DNA of 64,000 nucleotides from Alligator mississippiensis (Eukaryota > Chordata > Crocodylia > Alligatoridae), in contig NC_081828.1 in the NCBI RefSeq assembly GCF_030867095.1, forward strand, positions 53,173,434 through 53,237,433. Direction: 5' to 3'. Both the position numbers and the translations under genes were made by a program. The notes under the pieces are model-generated. The model was not told where the DNA came from and searched no databases. It saw only the letters and a program-made list of their open reading frames with translations. Below are positions 1 to 11,374 of the stretch, one piece after another (position 1 is the first letter of the stretch; each line of letters opens with the position of its first letter).

Positions 1-1889
1 GGTACCTTTCATTGGACCATCATGGCTACAACATTACTTCAACAGTACATCATCAATGAAAGGCATTTGTCTCACATAAGAGCTACAACTCTTCCACTGA
101 GGACATAAATTAAGCCTCTTTTGTTGGCCTTCTTGCATCCACCCCTATGTTAGTGAAGGAAGGTGATGCTCTCACATTCTCACATTCCATAACCAGTCTT
201 TGCTGGCTATCCCGGAAAAGCTGTGCCATATGCCAGTATCATGGGACCAAGCCCCATGAATGAAACTAATTAAAGGGGTGAAGGTGCCATTTTGCTGAGC
301 TACAACTATGTTTGCACTGGGATCTTTGCCAGCATGGCTCTGTTGGACACAGATCACTCCTCTCCATACCTGCATTGCCAGAATACTGTAGCAGAGGAGT
401 GGCCAGAAAAAGGATGAATGATCGAGCCATTGCGTATCTTCCTTCTCAGTGTGCAGATCAGTGTGTTCTGTCTCTCCAGTCCCTGGTGAATGAACTGTGT
501 GAGTCTGACAGCTGAATGTTACCAGACTAATAGCAGTGCTAGGTCAGTGATTATGTAAATAAGGGCAGGGGAGTTCCCTGGACTGATTGCCCCCTGGCTC
601 CATGTGTGCTGCTGAGAATTGTACCTCAAGGACTCTGTATGCTTACACCCACTCTATCTGATGGGAAAGGGGCCAGAAAAATGGCCATCACTTTTCTCTT
701 TCAAATTTTAGCTGCTCCATTATATATGTTATCAGGCTGGGCTGCTGAGCTCAGGGAAATGGACCAAAAAAGAACATTACCCCAGCAGGACCAGGCTGGT
801 CTAAGCAGGTCCCCAGTGAGGGGGCCAGGCAGCTGGGAGTTCCTGCGTTGCCCAACCTAACACACTACCATGCATCTCAGTGACCCAGGGCTGTAGCTGG
901 TGAGGCCCTCACTAGATGTGCTCTACTCTGTGTGCTAGATTCATCCCTCAAAGTGCACCAGAACACCAAGCACCATGAGCATATTTAACATGGGCTGCTG
1001 CGACAGGTCAGACTAGGTTTGAGGAGTGTCCTAAAGTAGACTTGAGATGACACATTACAACTAGATCATGTTAAGAGCACTTCAAACTGGAAAGATCACA
1101 CATTAAGGCTCATTAACAAGTGCTAAGTGCCCTTTAGGTGTCTTAAAGTTATGCCACTTAAAGCAAGTATTATCTTTGAGGTGTACTACCTAGACTGAGT
1201 TTAATTAAATTCTGGGTGTATACCTGAGATAAAATCACCAATTTTGCAGTCCTCCAGGATCCCAGGAGGCACTGCTTCCAGGTATACTAGCTATCATCCA
1301 GGACTCTATGGCCCTGGACTGACAGCTGGGTGGGGATAGGGTGAATGAGGATGGAGAGAAAAGGGAAGAAGTCGGTTGAAAGAGTCAGGGGAAGGGGAGC
1401 ATAGGGAATGGGTGAGGGGGCAGGATTGGAGGGGGCAAGAGGGAGGGGGAGTGGGCGGGTGGAGAGCTGCCAGGTAGCTGAGCCCTCTGCTCCCCAAATC
1501 ATCCCCTGTATCCCCAGATCACTCCCCTGCCACCCCAACTGCCTTGGCCCCTCCACCCCCTGCAGCTCTGATAAGCCCAAGAGTGGTGGAGGTGCAGGTG
1601 AGAGGGTTCCCCCTCCTTGCCTGCTCCTGGCATCCCCAGAGACCATTCAGTCCATGTGTGCCCAGGTGTGCCCCCCAACAGGCTCTTCAAGGGATATGGG
1701 GAGGCCCTTTCCTCCCCTTCTCCCCAGCCTATACTGTAGCTAGAAAGCCAGTGAGCAGGACAGGCAAGGAGCAGACTTGCAGTCTCTATCTCACACTCCT
1801 GCTCACCAGACCTCTAGCAGAAGGTCTGAGCAGTGCACATTAGAGTGGGTATTAACCCTGATCGCTAGCACTAGTTAACCCTAACACAG
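1..1889. other. intergenic, no gene recognised; purine-rich tract
   Basis: No reading frame here resembles a known protein and no repeat family was recognised. Roughly 1340-1465 is almost pure A/G on the + strand (runs such as gagggggcaagagggaggggg), followed by a C-rich stretch to about 1730. The frames that cross it are low-complexity Pro/Gly/Ser frames produced by the base composition. Confidence 0.6.
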
Positions 1890-4371
1890 ACTAACATTGT
1901 GGGTTAAGTTACATGGGGGGCAAGGGGAAAGGGATTTGGTGGTAGGGGTTTGCTACAGACCCCCACACCAAAGGGAAGAACTAGATTCGGGGCTCCTGAG
2001 GCAGCTCTCAGAGACCATAAAAACTAAGGAGGCAGTAGTCATGGGGGACCTAAACTACCCAGACATCTGCTGGGAGACGCAGACAGCAAAGTCCCACCGT
2101 TCACGCACGTTCCTATCCTGTGTACAGGACCTCCACCTGATGCAGGAGGTACACGGTCCCACTAGGGGGAATGCCTTACTGGACCTGGTATTGGCAACGG
2201 GGGATGACATGGTAGGGGACCTACAGATTGGTAGTCACCTGGGGGACAGTGATCACCAAATAATAGAATTCACCATAAGACATCGAATGGATAAGGTAAC
2301 TAGTAGGGTGAAAGTCCTAGACTTTAGGAAAGCTGATTTGAATGAAGTCAGGCGATTAGTCAAGGATGCACTGCAGAGTAGGAGTTTTGAAGAGATGGGA
2401 GCCCAGGAAGGGTGGCTGTGCCTTAAGGAAATGATCCTTCGGGCACAGAGGGAGATGATCCCGATGCGAGGAAAAAGAGGGGAAAGCCAGGAGGCTTCCT
2501 TGGCTGACCAGAGAAATCCAGGGCAGCCTGCGGAATAAAAGGGGAGCATATAAAAAGTGGAAACGGGGAGAGATTACCGAAGAGGAGTATACCTCCTCTG
2601 CTCGCACTTGTAGGGAGGCAGTTAGACAGGCCAAAGCTACCATGGAGCTGAGGATGGCATCCCAAGTAAAGGATAACAAAAAATTGTTTTTTAGATATAT
2701 AGGGAGTAAAAGGAAGGCCCAGGGTGGAATAGGACCCCTGCTAAATGGGCAGAAGCAATTGGCGACGGACAAGGGGGACAAGGCTGAACTCCTCAACAAG
2801 TTCTTTGCCTCAGTGTTCCTAAGCGAGGGGCATGACAAGTCTCTCACTGGGGTTGTAGAGAGGCAGCAGCAGGGCACCAGACTGCCATGTGTAGACCTTG
2901 AGATGGTGCAGAGTCACTTGGAGGAACTGGATACCTTTAAGTCGGTAGGCCCAGATGAGCTCCATCCGAGGGTACTGAAGGCACTGGCTGATGTCATTGC
3001 ACAGCCACTGGCGGGAATATTTGAACGCTCGTGGCGCACGGGCCAAGTCCCGGAGGACTGGAAAAGGGCCAGTGTGGTTCCCATTTTCAAGAAGGGGAGG
3101 AAGGAGGACCCAGGTAACTATAGGTCAGTCAGTCTCACCTCCATCCTAGGCAAAGTGTTCGAAAAAATTATCAAGGCTCACATTTGTGAGAGCCCAGCAG
3201 GACAAATTATGCTGAGGGGGAACCAACACAGGTTTGCAGCAGGTAGATCATGCCTGACTAATCTAGTCTGTTTTTATGACCAGGTTACAAAATGCCTGGA
3301 CACAGGAGGAGGGGTGGATGTCGTATACTTAGACTTCAGGAAGGCCTTCGATATGGTATCCCACACCATATTGGTAAACAAGTTAAGAGGCTGTGACTTG
3401 GATGACTACACAGTCCGGTGGGTGGCGAATTGGCTAGAGGGTTGCAGCCAGAAAGTCGTAGTGGATGGGTCGGTATCGACCTGGAAGGGTGTGGGCAGTG
3501 GGGTCCCGCAGGGCTTGGTCCTTGGACCGATACTCTTCAACACCTTCATCAGCGGCTTGGATGAGGGAGTGAAGTGTACTTTGTCCAAGTTTGCGGATGA
3601 CACAAGACTGTGGGGAGAAGTGGACATGCCGGAGGGCAAGGAACAGCTGCAAGCAGACCTGGACAAGTTGGACATGTGGGCGGAAAACAACAGAATGCAG
3701 TTCAACAAGGAGAAATGCAAAGTGCTGCACCTAGGGAGGAAAAATGTCCAGCATACCTACTGCCAAGGAATGACCTGCTTGGTGGAACGGAAGCAGAAAG
3801 GGATCTTGGAATCCTAGCGGACTCCAAGATGAACATGAGTCGGCAGTGTGACGAAGCCATCAGAAAAGCTAATGGCACTTTATCATGCATCAGCAGATGC
3901 ATGACGAACAGATCCAAGGAGGTGATACTTCCCCTCTTTCTGGTGCTGGTCAGACCGCAGTTGGAATACTGCGTGCAGTTTTGGGCACTGCACTTCAAGA
4001 GGGATGTGGATAACCTGGAGAGAGTCCAGAGAAGGGCCACTCGTATGGTTAAGGGCTTGACCAAGCCCTATGAGGAGAGACTAGAGAACCTGGACCTCTT
4101 CAGCCTCCGCAAGAGAAGGTTGAGAGGCGACCTTGTGGCTGCCTATAAGTTCATCACGGGGGCACAGAAGGGAATTGGTGAGGTTTTATTCACCAAGGTG
4201 CCCCTGGGGGTTACAAGAAATAATGGCCACAAGCTAGCAGAGATCAGATTTAGACTAGACATTAGGAAGAACTTCTTCACAGTTAGAGTGGCCAAAGTCT
4301 GGAATGGGCTCCCAAGGGAGGTGGTGCTCTCTCCTACCTGGAGAACCTGGGGGTCTTCAAGAGGAGGTTAG
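1890..4371 (+). pseudogene. CR1 ORF2 (endonuclease-reverse transcriptase), frameshifted
   Basis: In life this protein nicks DNA and reverse-transcribes CR1 RNA at the target site. Frame 1 (about 1890-2490) holds the second half of the apurinic-type endonuclease: GDLN with its Asp at 2047, and the catalytic SDH triad at 2248-2256. The reading then shifts to frame 2 between about 2480 and 2500 and stays open to 3817. That part covers the reverse transcriptase, with GVPQG near 3505 and the catalytic FADD at 3590-3601. A one-base loss near 3765-3770, seen by comparison with the copy at 54.3 kb, returns it to frame 1. Near 4340 an insertion of about 8 bases scrambles the last 15 or so residues. 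The catalytic residues survive but three frame breaks make it non-functional. Confidence 0.9.
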
Positions 4372-4490
4372 ATAGGCATCTAGCTGGGGTCATCTAAACC
4401 CAGCACTCTTTCCTGCCTATGGAGGGGGTTGGACTCGATGATCTATTGAGGTCCCTTCCAACCCTAGCATCTATGAATCTATGAATCTAT
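1890..4490 (+). mobile_element. CR1 LINE, 5'-truncated, longest copy in window
   Basis: This is a 2.6-kb CR1-type non-LTR retrotransposon. It lacks the 5'UTR, ORF1 and the start of the ORF2 endonuclease, and enters ORF2 just before the conserved GVCYRPP segment. It keeps the rest of the endonuclease, the reverse transcriptase and the C-terminal region. After a short 3'UTR containing the CR1 hallmark ggttggactcgatgatctat, it ends near 4490 in two copies of the 8-bp unit tctatgaa. 5' truncation with an 8-bp repeat tail is typical of CR1. It shares long, very similar stretches with the copy at 53.8-55.0 kb, so both belong to one subfamily. Confidence 0.95.
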
Positions 4491-5259
4491 TCCTTAAAAT
4501 TAGCACCTGCTAACTCACCCTTATGTTCCTGCTATCAGGGCACCTTTGCCACCTTTGGCTTTGGGCACAGGACTTCATTGGCTACATTCCCACCTACCCC
4601 TGTCTCAAATCATGTCCTCAGGGTCTGCAATGCAAATAGTGATGAGCTGGCTTTGAGTGTCTTCCTCATAGCCTTTGGTGGGCAGAACCAGGCGTAATGT
4701 AATGTTTAACCAGACCCCTGTTCTTCCCCCACAAAGGAATGGGGCAGCTGAAGTCAGCAAGTGAGAAAGCTTGACACCAAGTGAGGTTCATTCCTTATAG
4801 CCTCCTTCCCTGACTCAGCATTCCTGATGCCAAGAGTTGAAAGAGATGAGGAGATAAGAGGTGTTCTGTGGGGTAACAGCATATCTCTTAATTGGGTGCA
4901 ATATAGAGATACGGGCTGTGCTCTCTCAGCAGTATTGGGGTCACAGGTGCTGCCAGGAGAAAGGGTAAGATGAGAATGATGATGTCACCTATATTAAAAT
5001 GTCTTTGGAATTTGAGAAACCCATTTGCTTTTGTCAGGGCTCAACCATGCACCCAGCATGGCAGAAGGGGACACCTTACTGTGGAGGTGCCAGCTTTTGG
5101 ACATTGCTTAAACCTGAAGTGTTGAGCACTGGAGCACTGGAAAACTCAAAGCATCCTTCACCAGGAGCATTGGCTACAGTGCCTTGGCCCAGCTCCAGGT
5201 GGATTAATTACATTCTACCTCAGATAGTCTGTAGCGTCCACTAGAGGTTTTTTAAATAT
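4491..5259. other. intergenic, nothing recognised
   Basis: No gene, RNA or repeat family could be identified between the CR1 tail and the 3' end of the Tx1-type LINE on the other strand. The one frame of about 80 codons (4999-5241) has no recognisable motif. Confidence 0.5.
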
Positions 5260-5720
5260 ATATATTATTTGTCCAAAGCTGTGTGTGGTGTTAATGTGTA
5301 TAATGAGTGATTTCATGGGACAAAAAACAGTGCAAAAACAGGAACGGGAGTGGGGGGTCATAGGTTCATAACAAGCAGTCCAAGGTGGGACACAGAGCAG
5401 AGAATACCAGCCAGCATCCTCTGGTCCTCAAATGAGTCCAAGGAGTTAGTGAACATCACCCAGCAAAACTCTGTCCAGAAACATGAATGAATGAGGGACA
5501 GGAAGACAGCCCCACAGTCACTGGGGTGGCGGGGAAGAGGGGGAGGCAAGCCAAAACTTCCTTCCTGGTCAAGTAGATGGCTAGCTTAGCAAGGGCCAGG
5601 AAGATGTTGATCAGGAGGTCCCAGGACTTAGTTGTGCCATGGATGGGGAATGCATAAACATAAATGTGTGGGGAAAAGTGCAGCCAGAGGGGAAAAGTGC
5701 AGCCAGAACCTCAGCAAGAG
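5260..5720 (-). mobile_element. Tx1/L1-type LINE 3' end (C-terminal ORF2 end and 3'UTR), downstream of CR1 insertion
   Basis: Read on the minus strand, this continues the element that begins near 7170 and is interrupted by CR1 at 5721-6808. The translation runs through RFWLHFSP, a hydrophobic LINE C-terminal segment (SLIHSCFWTEF), then ILCSVS and the terminal VMNL, with a stop at 5356-5358. The pattern of an aromatic-rich segment, a WA-like spacer and LCSV shortly before the end is that of the C-terminal tail of Tx1/L1-type ORF2 proteins. Frameshifts are present, so it is a relic. The 3' limit near 5260 is a guess based on an A/T-rich stretch. Confidence 0.6.
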
Positions 5721-6808
5721 GTTCATAGATTTCATAGATTTCATAGACATTAGGGCTGGAAGGGACCTCTGAAGATCATCGAGTCCAGCCCCCTGCCCAA
5801 AGGGCAGGAAGTCAGCTGGGGTCATAGGATCCCAGCAAGATAAGCATCCAGTTTGCTCTTGAAGGTATTCAATGTAGGCGCTTGAACCACCTCTGGTGGC
5901 AGGCTGTTCCAGACCTTGGGGGCTCGGACAGTAAAGAAATTCTTATGTCCAGCCTGAAACGGTCTTGTAGTAGTTTATGACCGTTCAACCTAGTCGTCAT
6001 CCCTAGGGGCGCTCTGGTGAACAAACGTTCCCCCAGATACTGGTGGTCACCCCTGATAAACTTATAGGTGGCCATCAGATCACCCCTGAGTCTGCGCTTT
6101 TCCAGGCTAAAGAGCCCCAGGGCTCTCAGCCTGTCATCGTAGGGTCTGCTTCCTTGACCTCTGATCATGCGTGTGACTCTTCTCTGGACTCTCTCAAGCT
6201 TCTCCACATCCTTTTTGAATTGTGGAGCCCAAAACTGGACGCAGTACTCCAGCTGCGGCCTCACCAAGGCCGAGTACAAGGGGAGAATGACGTCCCGGGA
6301 TTTGCTTGAGAAGCATCTATGGATGCAAGCCAGCGTTTTGGTCGCTTTACTAGCCGCAGCATCGCATTGCAGGCTCATGTTCATCTTGCGGTCAATGATG
6401 AACCAAGTCTCTTTCTTCTCTTTCTTCCATAGTGCTAGCCAACATAGCACTGCTGAGCCTATAGGGATGCTGCAGGGTTTTCTTCCCAAGGTGGAGAACC
6501 TTGCATTTATCGGCGTTGAACACCATCAGATTCTCGTCCGCCCACTTGCTGAGCCTGTCCAGGTCAGCCTGGATCACCCGTCTGTCTTCTGGTGTGGATG
6601 CTTTGCCCCAAAGTTTGGTGTCATCGGCGAACTTGGCCAGTCCGCTTCTGACTCCAGTGTCCACATCATTAATGAAGATGTTGAACAGTATGGGTCCAAG
6701 GACAGAGCCTTGGGGGACCCCGCTGGTCACAGGACACCATGATGAGTGACTTCCATCAATTACTACCCTCTGGGTCCGACCACGGAGCCAATTTTCCAGC
6801 CAGTTCTT
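5721..6808 (-). mobile_element. CR1 LINE, 5'-truncated, inserted in a Tx1-type LINE
   Basis: A 1.1-kb CR1 copy. Its 3' end lies at 5721 as repeats of ttcataga, followed by the reverse complement of the CR1 3'UTR (ggctggaagggacctctga). Its 5' truncation lies near 6808, within the WLENWLRGRTQ segment of the reverse transcriptase. The flanks on either side belong to one other LINE read on the same strand, so this CR1 is the younger insertion. No clear target duplication was found, as is often the case for CR1. Confidence 0.92.
5826..6808 (-). pseudogene. CR1 ORF2 C-terminal half, frameshifted
   Basis: The minus-strand frame entering at 6808 carries WLRGRTQRVVIDG, then [10 protein letters not shown] near 6700-6725 and the catalytic FADD at 6620-6631, so the palm of the reverse transcriptase is intact at that motif. 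The reading passes to another frame between about 6400 and 6440. The second frame has the C-terminal CR1 signature LVRPQLEYCVQFWAP near 6230-6275, followed by RRLRGDL. Compared with the two larger CR1 copies the length is normal for the region, but a frameshift and a scrambled C-terminus make it a dead copy. Confidence 0.88.
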
Positions 6809-7170
6809 GAGGAGGCAGTAAAGGACCCACAACCTGGTGCACTCAAGGTGCATGAGTGCCAGGTTCTCCTTCTGCTGACAGAAGGGGCAGGTCAGGGGTG
6901 TCCATAAAACATGCCAGATGCACACCCGTGAAGACATCTCAGTGTAGGAGCTGCCAGCTGAGGTCCCCAGTGGTTTGTGGGATGAGGGTGGAATATAAGA
7001 TTGTCCACTGGGGACCCTCGCCCTTGCTGAGGGTGTCCCACCACTTGGTGTCTGGGCAGGATATGATGGCAGATTGCTCACAGCATGAGTATGTAGAGCT
7101 GATGGTGATGGGCTTTGCAGAAGTGGACCATGGGTGTGCAGAAGAGGATGCTTTGAGCTTGGTGTCCCTT
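6809..7170 (-). mobile_element. Tx1/L1-type LINE ORF2 region with zf-RVT motif, upstream of CR1 insertion
   Basis: Read on the minus strand, the translation includes a segment like SWQLLH, then a Cys-rich motif CPFCQQKENLALMHLEC at about 6840-6890. This matches the zf-RVT layout (CPFC...H...C) found C-terminal to the reverse transcriptase of L1/Tx1-type LINEs. At 6808 the frame is broken by CR1, and the LINE resumes below 5720 on the same strand. Frameshifts and stops upstream mark it as a relic. The 5' limit is uncertain because the similarity fades near 7150-7200. Confidence 0.6.
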
Positions 7171-7492
7171 TGCTTAGGCTGTCTGCTCTCCCCTCCTTCT
7201 CCTAGCTGCTCCAGCTGTCACAGCTCTGTCTCTGTTTCTCTGTGTGCTGACATCCTAACCTGATGCAGGTGGGGAGGCAAGGGGGGGGTGCTGATATGGA
7301 TGGCTAGAGCACAGGGCACAGATTTCAAATCCCTGCCTTGTTATTTGCCTTGCAATTGTGCTAAGGATGCCTCATCATGAGCCAGGATGGCAGTGCACAC
7401 ACAGACCACAAAGCCCTGCAAGGCTGATATGCTCCAACAAAACCAGAAGCAGTGATGTTTTGATCTACGAAGATTCTGGAGAGAAAGAGGTG
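7171..7492. other. intergenic, nothing recognised
   Basis: This is a mixed stretch with a pyrimidine-rich tract near 7190-7240 and a run of seven or more G at about 7281. No gene or repeat family was recognised. Confidence 0.5.
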
Positions 7493-7500
7493 CTCTAAAG

Positions 7501-7981
7501 CAGTGTTTCTCAACCTTTTATGTAGCAAGTATCCCCTAACTTCTGAAAATTTTAATAAGTACCCCAACACTCAATTTTCCAGGAGATTTTATATTTACAG
7601 ACTAAGTGTGCCATATGTTGGAAAAAGGGCTGTGTATATAAAGCCGTGATATGACAGATGTCTGATCTGGTGTGGGTAGGGTTGCCACCTTTTACATCAG
7701 AGGTGCACAACTCAAGTATGTACCTGGGCTAGAGGTGATGTTGGCCAAAGCTAGGAGGGCTGAACCCAGTGCCGTGTAAAGCACAGCATGCCAAATTATT
7801 ACTGGGAAATTTAAAGCGCTGTGCAATGCATGGCACAATTTTTTTGCCATAGTTTTGAGAGGAGGAAGGGCTGAGAGAGAGAGGAAAAGAGGGCGAGAGA
7901 GAGTGTTGGGGTTCCCATGTAACCCCTGTCTGTGTCTCGCATACCCCCAGGCGTACACATACCATAGGCTGAGAAACTATG
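7501..7981. mobile_element. hAT (Buster-like) MITE, 481 bp, 8-bp target duplication ctctaaag
   Basis: The ends form hAT-like terminal inverted repeats: left cagtgtttctcaacc, right the reverse complement of catagtttctcagcc. The element is flanked on both sides by the exact 8-mer ctctaaag (7493-7500 and 7982-7989), with TA at its centre. The interior has short C-rich runs and no coding frame, so it is non-autonomous. The right end contains gtacacatacc, shared with the MITE at 39.5 kb, so the two are probably related. Confidence 0.85.
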
Positions 7982-7989
7982 CTCTAAAG

Positions 7990-9349
7990 CCAGGCCAGGA
8001 AACACTAGCAGAAAACAAGGAGCATCTGAGGAAGAAAATGAAACCCCAGTTTTTTAGTCATGCACAAAATCCTATTTGCCCCCTCTCTGCTTATTACCAT
8101 GGACTGTTCACCCACAATTCCTGGAAGGCTGAATGGCACAGATTAAAAACAGTGTGCTTCACATTAATGGTGACCTTTGCCTCAACTGTAGATAAGGAAG
8201 GTATAATCTCTGTGGTTGGGTGGGGGGGATCACTTTCATTTCAAGAGCAGAAGATGAATATCTTTCTGGATGTGCCGTGTGTCACGTAAACCCACGCAGA
8301 GCCAAGTCTCTAGCAGGGGTAAACCTGTATTACTCCACTGGAGTCAATAACCTAGTCGTGCTTATCTCTTAAGGTGCATTTTATTGAACTGGGAATGGAC
8401 TTTGCTTTCAAAACCAATTCAGTGAAAAACCACTTTCAGGCACTTCAAGCCTAACTGCATTGCAGGTGGCTTGGTAGGATGAAAAGTGGCTATTCTTTGG
8501 TTTTGGTGGCACCAAACACCAGCTGCCCAGCTGAGCTCTGAGTGATCCCAGGAGACCACACAAAGCCTAAGCAGAGGATCCCCAGGGAAGTCAAGAAGTT
8601 GTGTACATGGCAAATATGTAGGATGGGGCTTCCTAGGGTCCAGTCTGTGCCCTCTTGTTCAGCAATATGGATCAATGAATCCAGTGCTATGGCAAGGAAG
8701 TTTGGCACCTGGGCCCAAGCCCACAGTGGCAGCCTGCCCTTGCCCCGTGCACAGATCCGAGGGGCACGTGCCTCTCCCATGCTAGCCCGGGAGTCCATGC
8801 AGCAGTGGGAGCCGCCCTCCCCTGCCCCATGCCCCCCCAAATGAGCCTCTCACAACTCTGTCCCACACCCTGCCCCATCTGGGCAGCTCCTGTTGGTGCC
8901 CCTTCGCTTCGGCACCCAGAGCAGTTGCCCTACTTGCCCCTCCTACCTCGCTTGCTACAACACTGAATAAATCAATAGGCATTTAGTTGGCACTAATCTT
9001 ACTGGTTGTTATATTACAAGGCAGGGCCTCATTGAGTAGTGCACTACATATACACATAGCATATGTCTCCCCTGCAGTCCGAAGTGTAAACACAGCCTGT
9101 GTAGAGCACCTGAGCCAGCGTAGGTGCTGAGAATGGTGTAGCCACAGCAGCAGGGAGCTCAGCAGGTACTCAGGGTTCCTGGCTATCCTGCTACTGATAC
9201 CCGAGCTCCATGATTTAAAGCTAGTTTAGCTATGTTTGTGAGAGCCACGGTCACACCTTTGCCTGCAGGGCAGACATACCCAGAGTAGAAGAGTCCCTGC
9301 CCCAGAGAGTCCACAATTTAAATAGATACGGGAAGAATGGAAATCTCAT
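7990..9349. other. intergenic, nothing firmly recognised
   Basis: No gene found. The GC-rich segment 8690-8960 has long frames on both strands with no recognisable motif. It resembles interiors of other GC-rich repeats in this window (21.0, 26.6 and 53.0 kb) in composition only. Confidence 0.45.
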
Positions 9350-9480
9350 CTCCATCTTGCAGAAGGAGGAACTGACTCACCAAGCGTGACCCTGGAAATC
9401 AAGAGCAGAGGCAAGAACTGAATCCACATCTAAATCTCAGTGTGGTGCCTTCATCACAAGATCATCTTTCCTCTCTGACT
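9350..9480 (-). mobile_element. possible MIR-like SINE fragment
   Basis: The order of words (cttgcagaaggaggaactga, then a casual match to the MIR acceptor region and aactgaatccacatc) fits a heavily decayed MIR core read in reverse. Similarity is by eye and weak. Confidence 0.3.
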
Positions 9481-9615
9481 GACATTACTGGCAGGCCATT
9501 ACTAACCGTCCTCCCAAGCTCTCCTTGGTCTGTGTTAGATTTGCATTTCCTAGCATAACTTTTCGTTCCTCCTGGTTCTGAGCTTACTTGCTTACTTTCT
9601 TTCTTTCTTACTGGG

Positions 9616-10298
9616 TGGCCGAGTGGGGCGTGTCTGCCTGGCCAACTTTCTACTGGATCAGGCCAAGATGGCCATCCTCAAGAGTCGCTGCAACTGGCTT
9701 GCTGAGACTGGCTCAGATGATGCTCTGTGGCTTTTCAGCCTCTTTGTGCGGGCATGCTTCTTGCTGAAGTTTGAGCACACTGTGCTCCAGTGGGCAGTGC
9801 CCGCCGCTGAAACATGCCGGGCCCTTGAGGGGGTACTGTGCCACGTGGAGGATGACTGTCTTCAATATGTGCTCTGATGTCATAACCGGTCTGGGCGACT
9901 AGGCAGGCTCGGTGGCAGACTGAGACTCCAAGCTCGTGCCGCACCCTGGGCCCTCACCAGACTGCTTTTGGCTTTTTTTCTTTGTGTGGGAAGTTGAAGG
10001 TTTTGTCACGTGTATGATTGGATAGAGGACGGTAGGAATCGTTTGTTTATAGAGGGCTTTGGTCTGTACGACCATGTGGCCGATGTCCTGACTGCATAAC
10101 GGCGTGTTAGGCACAACATGTAATACAGAAAAAGTGTCTGCCGTGGTGTGATGTTATGAATGTAATGACATGGTGCTCTTGGTTTGATGGTAGTTTGTTT
10201 GTCTTTTTGTCTTTGCTTTGTATATTGAACCTTGACCCTGGAGGGGCCAACTTTTTGTACTCCGAACCCCTGAATAAAGTAGCTAAAAAGTAAAAAGT
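9616..10298 (+). mobile_element. Tx1/L1-type LINE tail: last ORF2 segment, 3'UTR and poly(A) signal
   Basis: The frame 9623-9877 reads VCLANFLLDQAKMAI, then a FVRACFLLKFEH segment, then VLCHVEDDCLQYVL and a stop. This is the C-terminal layout of Tx1/L1-type ORF2 (a LINxxLxxAKxAI-like helix, a VRAR-like segment, then LCxVxxxxL just before the end). About 400 bp of 3'UTR follow, and the sequence ends in AATAAA at 10273-10278 and an A-rich tail (ctaaaaagtaaaaag). The open frame is short because the copy is truncated at about 9616. It belongs to a different subfamily from the copy at 5.3-7.2 kb. An unrelated gene's last exon is a less likely alternative. Confidence 0.5.
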
Positions 10299-11324
10299 CT
10301 TTCTATAAATTCTGAGGTCCTTCCCCACCTTTTGCTGTGGCGGAGTCCTTTTGTATATGATGGGAATGGTGCCCAAGAAAGGACTTGAGGATTTGGGTTA
10401 GGATGAGTGGCTGTACATGGGATGGAAAGTAGCTGTGAAACATCTGAAGGAGCCGTGCAGCTTTTGTCTGACAAAATTTGTCAGGTGTAATCACTGACAA
10501 TCCCCAGCCTGGGTGGAGCCTCCACTTTACACTCTCCTCTGATGGTGCTATTCTTGACTCTTGGTCTTTTATTACTGCTACATCTAGAGCACCAATGCTC
10601 TTTGGGTCTGATACACAGCACTGCTGTCAGTGTCCAGGACTGGTTCTCCCCAAGCTGCTCCCTGCCCTGGCTTCTCCCCGTGCTCTGAAGGCCTGTAGGG
10701 AAAGTACTCTCCAGGGAGAGAGCAGACATGCATGCACATGGGAAAGTCCCAAGGTGAAGGGGCGTTTTGGGGGTGAGGTTATGAAGCACTCCTTAGTCCA
10801 GGCTCTGTTTCCCTCCAGGAATTTTTGTTTGCTTACGATCTCAGTGACCACTTACCCTTGCACTGCTACCCTTTTGCCACTTCTCAGAAGGATGTTCCCT
10901 TAAGATAGTGTTCAGAAATCCCACATTTGCTGCTGGGCATTTACAGCACTGTGAGAGGAGGGAGAAGAAATTATGTCCTAATAGTTTCCTAAGGTCACAG
11001 TAACCTCACAGGAAGCCAGGGGCGGTCGTGCTCTTTCTACCACCCTTGCTCAAATAGCTGCTGTAACAACTGCAGTTAGCTGAGGTTCTAAGCCAAAGGA
11101 AAGGTCCTTTCTTTACTTTGTTGCAATGCTCTGGCTGGAAATCCTTAACCCAGCCTATGTTCCTGGCCAGATTCTGGTGCACCGCAAGACCAGCCCTGCA
11201 TCCGGCTTCTTCCAGGATCTTGGTCTCTGCTGAAGCGGCAGGGGGCACTGTCTGCTCACACAGGGAAGTAGGACAGCTCCTATTCACTGAATTATTGACT
11301 GAATCCTGCCAGCCCCACTCCTCA
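10299..11324. other. intergenic, nothing recognised
   Basis: No gene or named repeat found. Frames up to 141 codons (10478-10900) have no motif and no codon pattern that would support coding. Confidence 0.5.
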
Positions 11325-11374
11325 TCTCCCTGGTAGCAAAGTAATGGAGGGGGACAAGTAGTGGAGGAGGGGGT
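11325..11374 (+). repeat. left arm of a 50-bp inverted repeat (49/50 identical)
   Basis: This arm, starting tctccctggtagcaaagtaa, is the reverse complement of 12232-12281 with a single mismatch (t against c in the acaagTagtgg segment). Similarity stops sharply on both sides of the arm. No target duplication or coding interior was found. Confidence 0.9.

Noticed and set aside
3406-4064. Minus-strand frames across the large CR1
   Set aside because: These are antisense shadows of CR1 ORF2.
6890-6912. caggggtgtccataaaa as a MITE left end
   Set aside because: It lies within the Tx1-type LINE coding segment and has no right end or duplication.
9616-9877. Last exon of a host gene
   Set aside because: The frame's C-terminal pattern and the A-rich tail after AATAAA fit a LINE better. 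It is kept as a lower-confidence LINE tail.
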